This document shows positions 1-8,532 of a DNA stretch of 30,072 nt, piece by piece; within the stretch, counting starts at the first letter, position 1; each line of letters starts with the position of its first letter. The notes beneath the pieces are model-generated. The model was not told where the DNA came from. It did not search any database and saw nothing but the letters and a program-made list of their open reading frames with translations. The stretch comes from CANHCC01 sp040381555 (GTDB lineage Bacteria; Bacteroidota; Bacteroidia; J057; RFSG01), in NCBI GenBank assembly GCA_040381555.1, contig JBEIHC010000024.1:1-30072 (forward strand). Reading direction: 5' to 3'. A program made the position numbers and the translations under genes.

Positions 1-2580
1 GACAATTTGTTAGATGAAGTGAATGTTCGGGTGGGTAATTTAGATGTCAAAACTCCTGAATACACCATTAAAATTTGGAAGGCTCCAGCTGTAGATTTCC
101 TAAAGACAATCGTTCGATATCCTGCTTATACAAAACGGGCACCCGATACTTTACCTGAAAATGTAGGAGACTTCACTGCACTCAAGGGTTCTTTTGTTTC
201 CTGGTATATTCGTAATCGGGGTGAAGTGAGTGAGGCCAGTATGGTATTAAATACCCAAAAGATTCCGATGATGAAATCTCAGCCGGGATCTTATAATCTG
301 AATCGAGTGGTTACTGAAGGGAGTGAGTATTTTTTCTTGTTGGATTATCAAGGAAAGCGAAAAAATTCAGATACGGTCAAGTATAATATCCTCGTGGAAC
401 AAGACCGGTATCCGTCCGCTGTCATTCGTAGTCCGGACATGGAATATAAAATCGGAATCAATGGTTTACTGCCTTTGGATTATGAATTGGGAGATGATTA
501 TGGATTAAGCAAAGCAGAATTATTTTATCGATATAATAAATCGAATGATGGAAGTAAGGTTTCGGAGGAATGGAAAACTTTAATTATTCCATACGATAGG
601 GAAATGCGAAATCGCAATTTTCATCTGGATATTGATTTTGGAATGTTAGGTATTCAGACCGGTGATGAAGTAGAATATTATTTAAAAGTTTGGGATAATG
701 ATTTGGTGTCCGGACCAAAATCATCCCAAAGTCTTTCTTATAAAATTATTAATCCTTCATTAGATCAGTTGTATAATGAAGCAGATCAGAAAGCAGATGA
801 AATATCAAAAGAATTAGATGAGATTTCAAAAGAAGCTGAAAAGATTAATAAAGAATACAATAAGTTTCAGCAGAAATTAATTGAGAAAAAAAGCCTGGAT
901 TTTGAAGATAAGAAGCAGCTCAAAAATATTATGGAGCGGCAAAATCAGATGAACCAATCTTTGGATCAAATTCAGAATAAATTAGACAAGACGCGTCAGA
1001 TGCAGAAGGAGAATAATCTGCTCACTCCTGAGACTTTGAAGAAATTGGAGCAGTTACAAAAATTGGTCAATGACATTAAAAGTCCTGAGTTGAATGAGTT
1101 CTTGAAAAAGATGCAGGAACAAATGGAGAAGATGCGTCCGGAAGAATTAAAGAGGGAGATGGAGCAGTCGAAACTAGATCGGGAGCAACTTCAGAAGGAC
1201 ATTGAACGGGCAATGGAAATGTTCAAGCAATTTAAGGCAGAACAAAAAGCTCAAGAATTATTGAAGAAGTTGGATAATCTCAAAGCTCGACAGGATGCAT
1301 TGAACGAACAGACGGAAAAGAAAAACTCCAAAGAAGAGGATGCTGCTTTGAAACAAAAGCAAGATGAGTTGAACAAGGAGATGGATAAGTTGAAGGAAGG
1401 ATTGAATGAACTCAAAGACCTCAAAAAAGAGACCACCACACCTCAGGGTGAGGAGATGAATAAGTTAGATAAAGATCAGGAGGATGCGAAGAAGAGTATG
1501 GACGATGCATCTGAGCAGTTGAATCAGAGTAAATCTGGTAAAGCCTCTGAATCTCAGAAGGATGCATCAAAAAAGATGAAAGAAATGATGGATCAGTTGG
1601 ATCAAATGCAAGCTTCATCCGAATCAGAACAAGATGCGGAAAACCTTGAGGATCTGAGAGATATATTAGAAAATCTTATAAAAATTTCCTTTGAACAAGA
1701 GGATGTGCGAGACTTACTGCGTAAGATTCGTCCCAATGATCCTCAGATGAATAATCGAGCTCAGGATCAACGCAAAATTCGAGATGATATGAATATGTTG
1801 CGTGATTCCTTGTATGCCTTGGCAGGTCGAGTTCCGGATATTCAAAAGTTTGTGACAGATGAAGTGAAGATTATTCAGAAGAGTATAGACAGGAGCCTCG
1901 AATTTATTGGAGATCGGAATTTGGGTATGGCAGGAAGTGATCAGCAGATGGCGATGACTTCCATGAATAATTTGGCCAATATGTTGAGTGATGCCATGGA
2001 GAACATGATGCAGCAGATGAAGAAGAAGGGTCAGCCAATGAGTTCCAGTTTGTGTAAAAAGCCAGGAGGCAAGAAACCGAATATGATGCAATTGGGTCAA
2101 CAACAGAAAGAGTTGAACCAAAAGATGCAAGACATGATGAAGTTAGGGAAAATGGATCCTAAACAATTGGGCAGAATGGCAGCAGAACAAGAGTTAATTC
2201 GGCAGCAGATGAAGGAGGCTGAAGAACAAATGAAAGAGGATGGAAAGCCTGGTATGGGCAACATGGATAAGGTGAAGGAGGATATGGAAAAAACGGAGCA
2301 AGATTTATTAAATAATGTCATTACTCAGGAAACTCTGCTAAGGCAACAGAAAATATTGAGCCGTATGTTGGATGCCACTAAGTCTGTGCGTGAACGAGAC
2401 ATGGAGGAGCAAAGGCAATCAAAAAGTGGCTCCGAACAACAAAGAGTGAGTCCTGCCGAATTGGATGAGAAGCAAAAACAAGAATTATTGCGGTATGAAT
2501 TGTTGCGTTCTCTGGATGCAGAGTACAATCCAGGAATTAAGATTTTAATAGAAAGATACTTCCAGGAGTTTGGAAAATAA
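1..2580 (+). CDS. DUF4175 family protein (5' partial)
   Basis: The frame is open from base 1, so the start lies outside the window; 859 residues are visible. About residues 1-250 are beta-rich and carry the family-like stretch GDDYGLSKAELFYRY. From about residue 251 to the end the protein is a very long Glu/Lys/Gln/Met-rich coiled coil with many DQLDQMQ-type heptads. Full-length Bacteroidetes DUF4175 proteins are usually about 1,100 residues with N-terminal membrane segments, so roughly a quarter is missing here. The cellular role of the family is not established. Its place just before an RsbW-like ATPase, ybeY and mnmG is a recurrent Bacteroidetes arrangement and supports the call. The coding strand is strongly G-rich, unlike the genes after position 3700. 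Confidence 0.85.
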   Translation, partial: DNLLDEVNVRVGNLDVKTPEYTIKIWKAPAVDFLKTIVRYPAYTKRAPDTLPENVGDFTALKGSFVSWYIRNRGEVSEASMVLNTQKIPMMKSQPGSYNLNRVVTEGSEYFFLLDYQGKRKNSDTVKYNILVEQDRYPSAVIRSPDMEYKIGINGLLPLDYELGDDYGLSKAELFYRYNKSNDGSKVSEEWKTLIIPYDREMRNRNFHLDIDFGMLGIQTGDEVEYYLKVWDNDLVSGPKSSQSLSYKIINPSLDQLYNEADQKADEISKELDEISKEAEKINKEYNKFQQKLIEKKSLDFEDKKQLKNIMERQNQMNQSLDQIQNKLDKTRQMQKENNLLTPETLKKLEQLQKLVNDIKSPELNEFLKKMQEQMEKMRPEELKREMEQSKLDREQLQKDIERAMEMFKQFKAEQKAQELLKKLDNLKARQDALNEQTEKKNSKEEDAALKQKQDELNKEMDKLKEGLNELKDLKKETTTPQGEEMNKLDKDQEDAKKSMDDASEQLNQSKSGKASESQKDASKKMKEMMDQLDQMQASSESEQDAENLEDLRDILENLIKISFEQEDVRDLLRKIRPNDPQMNNRAQDQRKIRDDMNMLRDSLYALAGRVPDIQKFVTDEVKIIQKSIDRSLEFIGDRNLGMAGSDQQMAMTSMNNLANMLSDAMENMMQQMKKKGQPMSSSLCKKPGGKKPNMMQLGQQQKELNQKMQDMMKLGKMDPKQLGRMAAEQELIRQQMKEAEEQMKEDGKPGMGNMDKVKEDMEKTEQDLLNNVITQETLLRQQKILSRMLDATKSVRERDMEEQRQSKSGSEQQRVSPAELDEKQKQELLRYELLRSLDAEYNPGIKILIERYFQEFGK

Positions 2581-2581
2581 T

Positions 2582-2980
2582 ATGGATAAAATAATAGAGT
2601 TGCCAGGTATTCCGGACAGTATTGCTCAGGTGGAGCAATTCATTGAAGAGCTCAGAGTGGAATGTGGGTTTAGGGAGGATGTATGCGGTAATGTAATCAT
2701 TGCCGTAACGGAAGCGGTTAACAATAGTATTTACCATGGCAGCAAATGTAATCCGGAGAAGAAGTTTTCTTTAAGGGTTTTCAGAATCGCACCCTATAAA
2801 ATCAGTATTTCAGTAGAGGATGATGGACCTGGATTTAATCCTGAAAGTTTGCCCGATCCAACAAGTCCTGATTTAATTGATAAACCAGGTGGAAGAGGCG
2901 TATTTCTGATGCGTAATCTTGCCGATCAAGTTGTGTTTGAAGAGGAAGGTAGGAGAGTAATTTTATTTTTCAATATATGA
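2582..2980 (+). CDS. RsbW-like ATP-binding protein (HATPase_c_2, anti-sigma type)
   Basis: A 132-residue protein that is essentially one GHKL ATPase domain. The N box is AVTEAVNNSIYHGS, the G1 box is DDGPGFNP and the G2 region is GGRGVFLMRNLAD. This is the layout of the anti-sigma kinases RsbW and SpoIIAB, which bind a sigma factor or phosphorylate a STAS-domain antagonist in the cytoplasm. A TTG at 2570 would overlap the upstream gene by 11 nt. I prefer the ATG at 2582, one base after the DUF4175 stop. The 3' end overlaps ybeY by 4 nt (ATGA), so the two are probably translationally coupled. No partner sigma factor or STAS gene lies next to it, so its target is unknown. Confidence 0.85.
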   Translation: MDKIIELPGIPDSIAQVEQFIEELRVECGFREDVCGNVIIAVTEAVNNSIYHGSKCNPEKKFSLRVFRIAPYKISISVEDDGPGFNPESLPDPTSPDLIDKPGGRGVFLMRNLADQVVFEEEGRRVILFFNI

Positions 2981-3396
2981 TTCAGGTAAACTTTCACGAG
3001 GTAGAGGAGTTTGAGATAGCTGAATCAGATTTAGAGATTTGGATATCCAGCATTTGCAGTAGGCATAATAAATCCTTGGAGTTTCTGGATATAACCCTTT
3101 GCAGTGATTCCTATTTGCTCGAAATGAATAAGCAGTATCTGGAGCATGATTATTTTACGGATATCCTTTCCTTTGATATCAGTGAAATTCCAGGCAAAAT
3201 CATGGGTGAGTTATATGTTAGTTTAGATAGGGTTAAAGACAATGCTACAGAACTCGGTATTTCTTGGGTAGATGAATTACACAGGGTAATTGCCCATGGT
3301 GTACTGCATTTGTGCGGATTGGACGATCAGGATGAAGTAAGCAAAGCTCAAATGCGACAGGAGGAGGAAATTGTTCTTGCCCTGCGCATGTTTTAA
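2977..3396 (+). CDS. ybeY: YbeY, endoribonuclease in rRNA maturation
   Basis: A 139-residue metalloprotein of the UPF0054/YbeY family, which acts in 16S rRNA 3'-end maturation and ribosome quality control. The family signature is near the C-terminus: HGVLHLCGLDD, with metal ligands H107 and H111. The third ligand, a His in E. coli (HGxLHLxGxDH), is Asp117 here; as far as I recall an Asp at this position is usual for Bacteroidetes. An upstream block HDYFTDILSFDI corresponds to the conserved H-D-x-x-T-D-V-L-S-F-x-Y region. The start ATG overlaps the previous stop by 4 nt. The stop abuts a parS-like palindrome directly. Confidence 0.95.
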   Translation: MIQVNFHEVEEFEIAESDLEIWISSICSRHNKSLEFLDITLCSDSYLLEMNKQYLEHDYFTDILSFDISEIPGKIMGELYVSLDRVKDNATELGISWVDELHRVIAHGVLHLCGLDDQDEVSKAQMRQEEEIVLALRMF

Positions 3397-3412
3397 TGTT
3401 CCACGGGGAACA
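3397..3412. promoter_or_regulatory. parS-like palindrome 1
   Basis: TGTTCCACGGGGAACA differs from the perfect palindrome TGTTCCACGTGGAACA by one base (position 10). That palindrome belongs to the parS class bound by chromosomal ParB (core GTTnCACGTGnAAC). It starts on the base after the ybeY stop. As RNA it could also form a short hairpin, so a structural role at the 3' end of ybeY is an alternative. Confidence 0.6.
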
Positions 3413-3434
3413 TTGTGATAATTGAAAGATTGAT

Positions 3435-3450
3435 TGTTCCATGTGGAACA
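3435..3450. promoter_or_regulatory. parS-like palindrome 2
   Basis: TGTTCCATGTGGAACA is again one base (position 8) from the perfect palindrome TGTTCCACGTGGAACA. It is centred 38 bp from the first copy and ends 18 bp before the mnmG start. Two independent one-mismatch copies within 54 bp argue for a real protein-binding site. The position between ybeY and mnmG fits the frequent placement of parS near gidA/mnmG in other bacteria. Confidence 0.6.
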
Positions 3451-3468
3451 TTTTTCAGATAAACGAGA

Positions 3469-5331
3469 ATGTTTGAACAGTACGATGTAATTGTGGTAGG
3501 TGCCGGTCATGCCGGATGTGAAGCAGCAGCCTCAGCAGCGAATATGGGCTGTAAAGTTCTATTGGTTACTATGAATATGGGCACCATAGGACAAATGTCT
3601 TGTAATCCCGCTATGGGAGGTGTTGCTAAAGGACAACTCGTGAGGGAAATAGATGCCCTCGGAGGGTATTCGGGCATTATCACCGATAAAACCCGAATAC
3701 AATTTCGAATGCTTAATCGCTCCAAAGGCCCTGCAATGTGGAGCCCCAGAGCACAATCCGATCGTTTAGCCTTCGCTACAGAATGGAGAATCATGCTGGA
3801 AAACACTCCAAACCTAGACTTCTGGCAGGAAATGATCACCGGACTCCTGGTAAAAGACGGAAAAATACAGGGCGTAAAAACCTCCCTTGGACTCGAAATA
3901 AAAGCCAAAACAGTTATCCTGACCAATGGCACTTTCCTTAATGGTAAAATCCATATAGGCGAAAAACAATTCGGAGGAGGCAGAAGTGGAGAAAGCGCCG
4001 CTTTCGGTATTACCGAACAACTCGTAGAACTGGGATTCCAGTCCGGAAGAATGAAAACCGGTACTCCCCCAAGACTCGATGGAAGAAGCCTCAACTACCA
4101 AAGATTCGAAGAACAGCCCGGAGATGAAAAAGCAGGTAGATTCTCCTACCTACAATCTGCAATTCCTGATAGACAATTACCCTGTCATATCGCCTATACA
4201 AACCCCGAAGTACATAAAGTGCTGGAAAAAGGCTTCGAGCAGTCCCCTATGTTCTCCGGAAGAATTCAAGGTCTTGGCCCCAGATATTGCCCCTCTATCG
4301 AGGATAAAATTGTCCGTTTCTCCGAAAGAGAACGACACCAACTCTTTATTGAACCCGAAGGATGGAATACAGTAGAGATTTATCTGAATGGCTTTTCCTC
4401 CTCCCTCCCTGAGCATGTACAGTATCAAGCCCTGATTAAAATACCCGGTTTTGAAAAGGCTAAAATGTTCCGCCCAGGATATGCCATCGAGTACGACTTC
4501 TTCCCCCCTCAGCAACTGCTGCCACACCTCGAAACCAGACTTATTGAAAACCTCTTCTTCGCAGGACAAATAAATGGTACCACAGGATATGAAGAAGCCG
4601 GAGCTCAAGGTCTCATGGCAGGGATAAATGCAGCCCTTCGGGTGAAAGAAGAAAATCCTTTCGTACTGGGCAGGGATGAAGCCTATATCGGAGTGCTGAT
4701 TGATGACCTGGTTCATAAGGGTACTGATGAGCCCTACCGAATGTTTACTTCCCGAGCTGAGTATAGAATTCTGTTGCGCCAGGATAATGCCGATGTACGA
4801 CTCACCCAAAAAGGATTCTCCCTCGGACTGGCCTCAGAAACGAGAATGAATGCACTCCAGGAAAAACTTACTCAGCTTAAATCCCTGGAGCAAGCCCTAG
4901 ACCAAGTTTCCGCAGAGCCCGAATTGGTGAATAACGGATTACATGCCCGCCAAAGCACTGAACTCAGTCAGAAAATCAAACTCTCCAAACTACTGACTCG
5001 ACCCGAAATTGATATTCATTTCCTGATAGATCATTCCCCAGAATTCGCCCAGCTTGCAGCAAGCCAATCAGAAGAAATTCTGGAGCAGGTAGAAATCCAG
5101 GTGAAGTATGCCGGTTATATCCAAAGAGAAAAAGAAATGGCTCAAAGGGTACATCGGCTCGATAAGGTACCCCTTCCGGAAAGTTTTGATTATACCAAAA
5201 TTCAAGCCCTATCCGCCGAAGGAAGAGAAAAACTCAATCGCCTAAAACCCGGAAGCATTGGGCAGGCCTCCCGAATCTCCGGCGTGAGCCCCGCCGATAT
5301 CTCTGTTCTCATGGTTTACCTCGGACGATAA
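3469..5331 (+). CDS. mnmG: MnmG (GidA), tRNA uridine-34 carboxymethylaminomethyl-modifying subunit
   Basis: A 620-residue FAD protein of normal length for the family. With MnmE it forms the cmnm5 modification at the wobble uridine of certain tRNAs. The N-terminal dinucleotide-binding motif is VVGAGHAGCEAA. Other family blocks are CNPAMGGVAKGQLVREIDA, KGPAMWSPRAQSDR, GTFLNGKIHIG, the GQINGTTGYEEAGAQG region and MFTSRAEYRILLRQ. The start ATG follows two parS-like palindromes. The methyltransferase gene begins 2 nt after its stop. The gene has a split composition: the first about 200 bases are G-rich like the upstream genes, and from about 3700 on the coding strand becomes C-rich. Confidence 0.98.
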   Translation: MFEQYDVIVVGAGHAGCEAAASAANMGCKVLLVTMNMGTIGQMSCNPAMGGVAKGQLVREIDALGGYSGIITDKTRIQFRMLNRSKGPAMWSPRAQSDRLAFATEWRIMLENTPNLDFWQEMITGLLVKDGKIQGVKTSLGLEIKAKTVILTNGTFLNGKIHIGEKQFGGGRSGESAAFGITEQLVELGFQSGRMKTGTPPRLDGRSLNYQRFEEQPGDEKAGRFSYLQSAIPDRQLPCHIAYTNPEVHKVLEKGFEQSPMFSGRIQGLGPRYCPSIEDKIVRFSERERHQLFIEPEGWNTVEIYLNGFSSSLPEHVQYQALIKIPGFEKAKMFRPGYAIEYDFFPPQQLLPHLETRLIENLFFAGQINGTTGYEEAGAQGLMAGINAALRVKEENPFVLGRDEAYIGVLIDDLVHKGTDEPYRMFTSRAEYRILLRQDNADVRLTQKGFSLGLASETRMNALQEKLTQLKSLEQALDQVSAEPELVNNGLHARQSTELSQKIKLSKLLTRPEIDIHFLIDHSPEFAQLAASQSEEILEQVEIQVKYAGYIQREKEMAQRVHRLDKVPLPESFDYTKIQALSAEGREKLNRLKPGSIGQASRISGVSPADISVLMVYLGR

Positions 5332-5333
5332 GA

Positions 5334-6221
5334 ATGATGCATTATACCCACTGCCCCATCTGTGAGCAAGACTCACTCAAACCCTTCCTGAAAGCAAAAG
5401 ACCATACCGTCTCCCAGGAAGAATTTACCATCGTTAAATGCAATAGTTGCGGATTCCTTTTTACCCAAGATGTGCCCGACTCAAACGAAATAGGAAAATA
5501 TTATCAGTCCGATAACTATATCTCCCATTCCGATACCCGCAAAAATCTCTTCTTCAAAATCTATAACTGGGTGCGCAATTACACCCTGAAGCAGAAATAT
5601 TCCCTTATACACGCACTCGGTACCCAGCAGAAAACTTTATTGGATGTAGGTTCCGGAACCGGATATTTCCCCGCCTTCATGAAATCCCAAGGCTGGGCAG
5701 TTACCGCCCTGGAGCCTTCCGATACTGCAAGAGCGGTTTGTGAAAAACAACATCAGATTGTGGCCAAAGATCCAGCAGAAATTTATACCCTACCCAACCA
5801 AAGTTTTGAAGTAATTACCCTTTGGCATGTACTCGAACATGTGCATGACCTCAATGGATATTTCAAGAGATTCTTTGAACTGCTTAACCCAGGCGGGTAT
5901 TTGATTATTGCCGTTCCCAATCCAGAATCTCAGGATGCCCAAACCTTCGGAGCTGAATGGGCCGCTTGGGATGTTCCACGACATCTGTATCATTTTACCC
6001 CGGGAACCATGAAACGCCTCGCCGAGAAATATCACTTCGAGTGGAAAGGTACTCAACCCATGTGGTTCGATGCTTTGTATGTTTCTATGCTGAGTAAAGA
6101 AATTCAACAGAAAACAAAATGGCTCGGAATCCTGGATGGAATCCAGTCAAACATACACGCTATGACAAAAAACAGTCAAACGAGTAGTTTGATTTATGTC
6201 TTACGCAAGCCAAGCTCTTAG
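5334..6221 (+). CDS. Class I SAM-dependent methyltransferase with N-terminal zinc ribbon
   Basis: A 295-residue protein. The N-terminus carries a Cys4 zinc ribbon (CPIC at about 8-11, CNSCG at about 36-40). The Rossmann-type methyltransferase follows, with motif I LLDVGSGTGYFPAF and acidic residue TALEPSD binding S-adenosylmethionine. Later blocks are ITLWHVLEHVHDLNGY and LNPGGYLIIAVPNPES, typical of the Methyltransf_11/23 group. The zinc ribbon plus methyltransferase form is common in Bacteroidetes next to mnmG; the substrate is unknown. ATG codons at 5334 and 5337 are adjacent and either could be used. Spacing of 2 nt from mnmG indicates co-transcription. Confidence 0.9.
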   Translation: MMHYTHCPICEQDSLKPFLKAKDHTVSQEEFTIVKCNSCGFLFTQDVPDSNEIGKYYQSDNYISHSDTRKNLFFKIYNWVRNYTLKQKYSLIHALGTQQKTLLDVGSGTGYFPAFMKSQGWAVTALEPSDTARAVCEKQHQIVAKDPAEIYTLPNQSFEVITLWHVLEHVHDLNGYFKRFFELLNPGGYLIIAVPNPESQDAQTFGAEWAAWDVPRHLYHFTPGTMKRLAEKYHFEWKGTQPMWFDALYVSMLSKEIQQKTKWLGILDGIQSNIHAMTKNSQTSSLIYVLRKPSS

Positions 6222-6244
6222 AAAGCCGTTTTTTAAGCCCCTCA

Positions 6245-6802
6245 TTGAGCTCAAGCCCTTTTTTAATTAAGTATATTGGTGTCGCCGAGAAAGGCTCCTC
6301 AGGAGCCTGTAATCAAGCTCATCGTAAGTTCCTGATAATTATTCTGTTTGCCTCTCTGATACTGGGGTTTTTGCCCAAATCCTCTGCTCAACCCTCCGCA
6401 GATCTCCTTTTGGCTCGAATGGGCATGCAATTGATTGACACCTTCTCCCGACCTGTCAAAATTCTTTCATGGGAATCCCGAGACTCCCTATTTTCTCCCT
6501 ACCAGCTCCTCCTCCGAGAATCCTCCCTGGAATATTCCAAACTCAACTCCGATTCCCTTATTCGAAATCTTACCACCCTTTGGGTTTATTCCGATTCCAC
6601 TCCTAATGCCCAACAAGAAATCTATCTCCAAGTGAGTGATACCATTTTGCGGCAGCAGTATGCAGAATTAAAGCCCCTGGTATTTCGCAAAATCCTTTCC
6701 TCCGATAAACCCTTTTTCCTAAACCAATATCTTCTCCCAGCTGCTGGAATGTCATTCGCGCTTCTCCTCGTGAGCGGAATGTTTTATTTTCGCAGTAGAT
6801 AA
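6245..6802 (+). CDS. Hypothetical exported protein with C-terminal membrane segment (start uncertain)
   Basis: I do not recognise a domain. The frame encodes an export signal (HRKFLIIILFASLILGF, cleavage probably after SSAQ), about 100 polar residues, and a C-terminal hydrophobic segment AAGMSFALLLVSGMFYF followed by SR. That suggests a periplasmic domain held by one membrane helix. No ATG occurs before the signal peptide; the first available start is TTG at 6245, which leaves an unusually long polar leader of about 27 residues. That leader contains a 17-bp inverted repeat (6292-6308), so a palindromic insertion may have replaced the original start. It lies between the methyltransferase and the Ig-like lipoprotein, the latter starting 2 nt after its stop, so it is probably part of the same operon. 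Confidence 0.6.
   Translation: MSSSPFLIKYIGVAEKGSSGACNQAHRKFLIIILFASLILGFLPKSSAQPSADLLLARMGMQLIDTFSRPVKILSWESRDSLFSPYQLLLRESSLEYSKLNSDSLIRNLTTLWVYSDSTPNAQQEIYLQVSDTILRQQYAELKPLVFRKILSSDKPFFLNQYLLPAAGMSFALLLVSGMFYFRSR
6292..6308. repeat. Perfect inverted repeat in the leader of the exported-protein gene
   Basis: AGGCTCCT and AGGAGCCT, 8-bp arms separated by a single C. It falls in the odd, ATG-less N-terminal part of the gene starting near 6245. Confidence 0.6.
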
Positions 6803-6804
6803 TC

Positions 6805-8532
6805 ATGATGAACGCAAAAACTCCCTCTGACCATTTTCCATTTTCTGCACAAGTTATTTCTAGCCTAAGCCACTCGTATGCCCATATAAAATATATTTGT
6901 TTATTATATATAATTATATTATTTACCTCTTGTGCCAAACCCATTACTCCCGAGGGTGGACCCAAAGATCAAATTCCTCCGCGCATAATTAAAACCTGGC
7001 CAGAAAATGGAACCCTCAATTTTACCGGTAAACAAATCATTTTTCTGTTCTCAGAATATGTTGAATCCGCCAATTTAAGTAAGGATGTTTTTATTACCCC
7101 CATTCCCACCACCCCTCCGGAAATGATTTTTAAAGGAAAGAAATTATATATCAATTGGAAGGAGGAATGGAAAGAACAAACCACTTATGTCATTCAACCG
7201 GGAAAAGGCATCAGAGATGTGAATGAGAAAAATCCCCTCGACAGTTTATTTCAGTTTGCTTTTAGTACAGGCTCCTGGTTGGACAGTCTGGAAGTTTCTG
7301 GAAAGGTAGAGGATCCTATGACAGGCTCTGGTGCTGCCGGGGTGAGTATGCTGCTGTATAATGCTGACAGCATCGTGGGCGATAGTATCTTCAAAAAAAG
7401 ACCCGCTTATGCTGCCATCTCTCAGGATGATGGATTCTTTCAACTCAAGTATCTTGCTCCCGGAAATTATCGCCTGTATGGAGTAAAGGAAGAAAACCCC
7501 AATTACGAATACAATAGCTTGAAGGAAGCGCTGGCACTTACCCTAAACCCAACACTTTCCTTGCCCGACAGTTTATCGGATAGCATTTCGCTTTACCTCT
7601 CCATTCCGGATTTAGATAAACCCAAACTCCGCAGCAAAACTTGGTTAACCCAATACCTACTCGAAACAGAATGGAGTGAACCCATTCGCGATATTCAGGA
7701 ATCTGGCTCTGCCTTTTCAATTCTGATTACGGATACACTCGGAGAGAATCCTGTTGAAACAATTTGGGCAGAACGACTTGCTTCTAATCCTGAAAAAATT
7801 CGGGTTTACCTGAAGCTGCCGGTTAGCGAACCCATGCGGATCCAATTCAAACAAGTATGCGATACGCTTTTGACTTGCATCGATACCTCCTTTGTCATTC
7901 AGCCTCGTAAACAGGAAGCCAAATTTCCCCTACGATTGCAGCAGTTTTCCTCTCCCCTTTTTTCAGACACCCTGTATTTATTGGCTACCGAACCCTTAGA
8001 GAATAGTTTGCCCGATACAGCATTTACCGCAACCGACACAGCTGGAGTTAGCATAGCCTTACCCAGAAAGCTAGAAGGACGAATAATAAAATTAATTACT
8101 ACTTCATTAGCCGCCCAAAAAATCAGCTGGACCATTCGCACCGACAGCATGAGTTTGCAGGGCTATTCTGGTGCCCGTGCCGATACCGTCTATCAGTTTG
8201 CCTATACCTATCCCGATAAGAGTAATTACGGATTAATTAGCGGCAGCATCAGCGATTCTTTGGAACTCCCCTTTCAGAATCCCGTGATGAAAATCCTCCA
8301 CAAAGAATCCGGCAAAGTTTGGTACCAACAGGGCCGTGAATTTAAATTCCAAGCCATCCAACCCGGGGAGCTTCAAATCTTATGGTTTGACGACCAGGAC
8401 AACAATGGCCGCTGGACGCCTGGTCGTTTGCATCCATACCAATTGCCCGAACGAATATTCCCCATACGCAACATCCCCAAAATCCGCGAAGGGTGGGAAT
8501 TGGAAAATGTGAAAATGGAAATGGTGCGGTAG
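6805..8532 (+). CDS. Ig-like domain lipoprotein (SbsA/Big_5 type)
   Basis: A 575-residue predicted lipoprotein. The hydrophobic stretch YICLLYIIILFTSC ends in a lipobox with Cys near residue 43, followed by the Bacteroidetes signature AKPITPEGGPKDQIPP. Next comes a bacterial Ig-like domain (Big_5/SbsA_Ig), with PRIIKTWPENGTLNFTGKQIIFLFSEYV. A central region resembles a carboxypeptidase-regulatory-like fold (GFFQLKYLAPGNYRLYGVKEEN). The C-terminal part has DDQDNNGRWTPG, an acidic and probably Ca-binding segment. It should sit at the outer or inner membrane facing the periplasm or surface. The start is ATG 6805 or 6808; the 40-odd residues before the Cys are long for a lipoprotein signal, so the true start may be internal. 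A large hairpin begins at its stop codon. Confidence 0.8.
   Translation: MMNAKTPSDHFPFSAQVISSLSHSYAHIKYICLLYIIILFTSCAKPITPEGGPKDQIPPRIIKTWPENGTLNFTGKQIIFLFSEYVESANLSKDVFITPIPTTPPEMIFKGKKLYINWKEEWKEQTTYVIQPGKGIRDVNEKNPLDSLFQFAFSTGSWLDSLEVSGKVEDPMTGSGAAGVSMLLYNADSIVGDSIFKKRPAYAAISQDDGFFQLKYLAPGNYRLYGVKEENPNYEYNSLKEALALTLNPTLSLPDSLSDSISLYLSIPDLDKPKLRSKTWLTQYLLETEWSEPIRDIQESGSAFSILITDTLGENPVETIWAERLASNPEKIRVYLKLPVSEPMRIQFKQVCDTLLTCIDTSFVIQPRKQEAKFPLRLQQFSSPLFSDTLYLLATEPLENSLPDTAFTATDTAGVSIALPRKLEGRIIKLITTSLAAQKISWTIRTDSMSLQGYSGARADTVYQFAYTYPDKSNYGLISGSISDSLELPFQNPVMKILHKESGKVWYQQGREFKFQAIQPGELQILWFDDQDNNGRWTPGRLHPYQLPERIFPIRNIPKIREGWELENVKMEMVR

Noticed and set aside
1714..2130. Long minus-strand open frame (138 codons) inside the DUF4175 gene
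   Set aside because: It is a shadow of the Met/Gln/Lys-rich coiled coil on the plus strand; the translation is His/Leu-rich low complexity.
3397..3450. Replication origin (oriC)
   Set aside because: The palindromes resemble parS, but I saw no cluster of DnaA boxes or AT-rich unwinding region here, and the skew change has the wrong sign for an origin.
3507..4094. 195-codon minus-strand open frame inside mnmG
   Set aside because: It is fully contained in the well-conserved mnmG gene; the translation has no recognisable domain.
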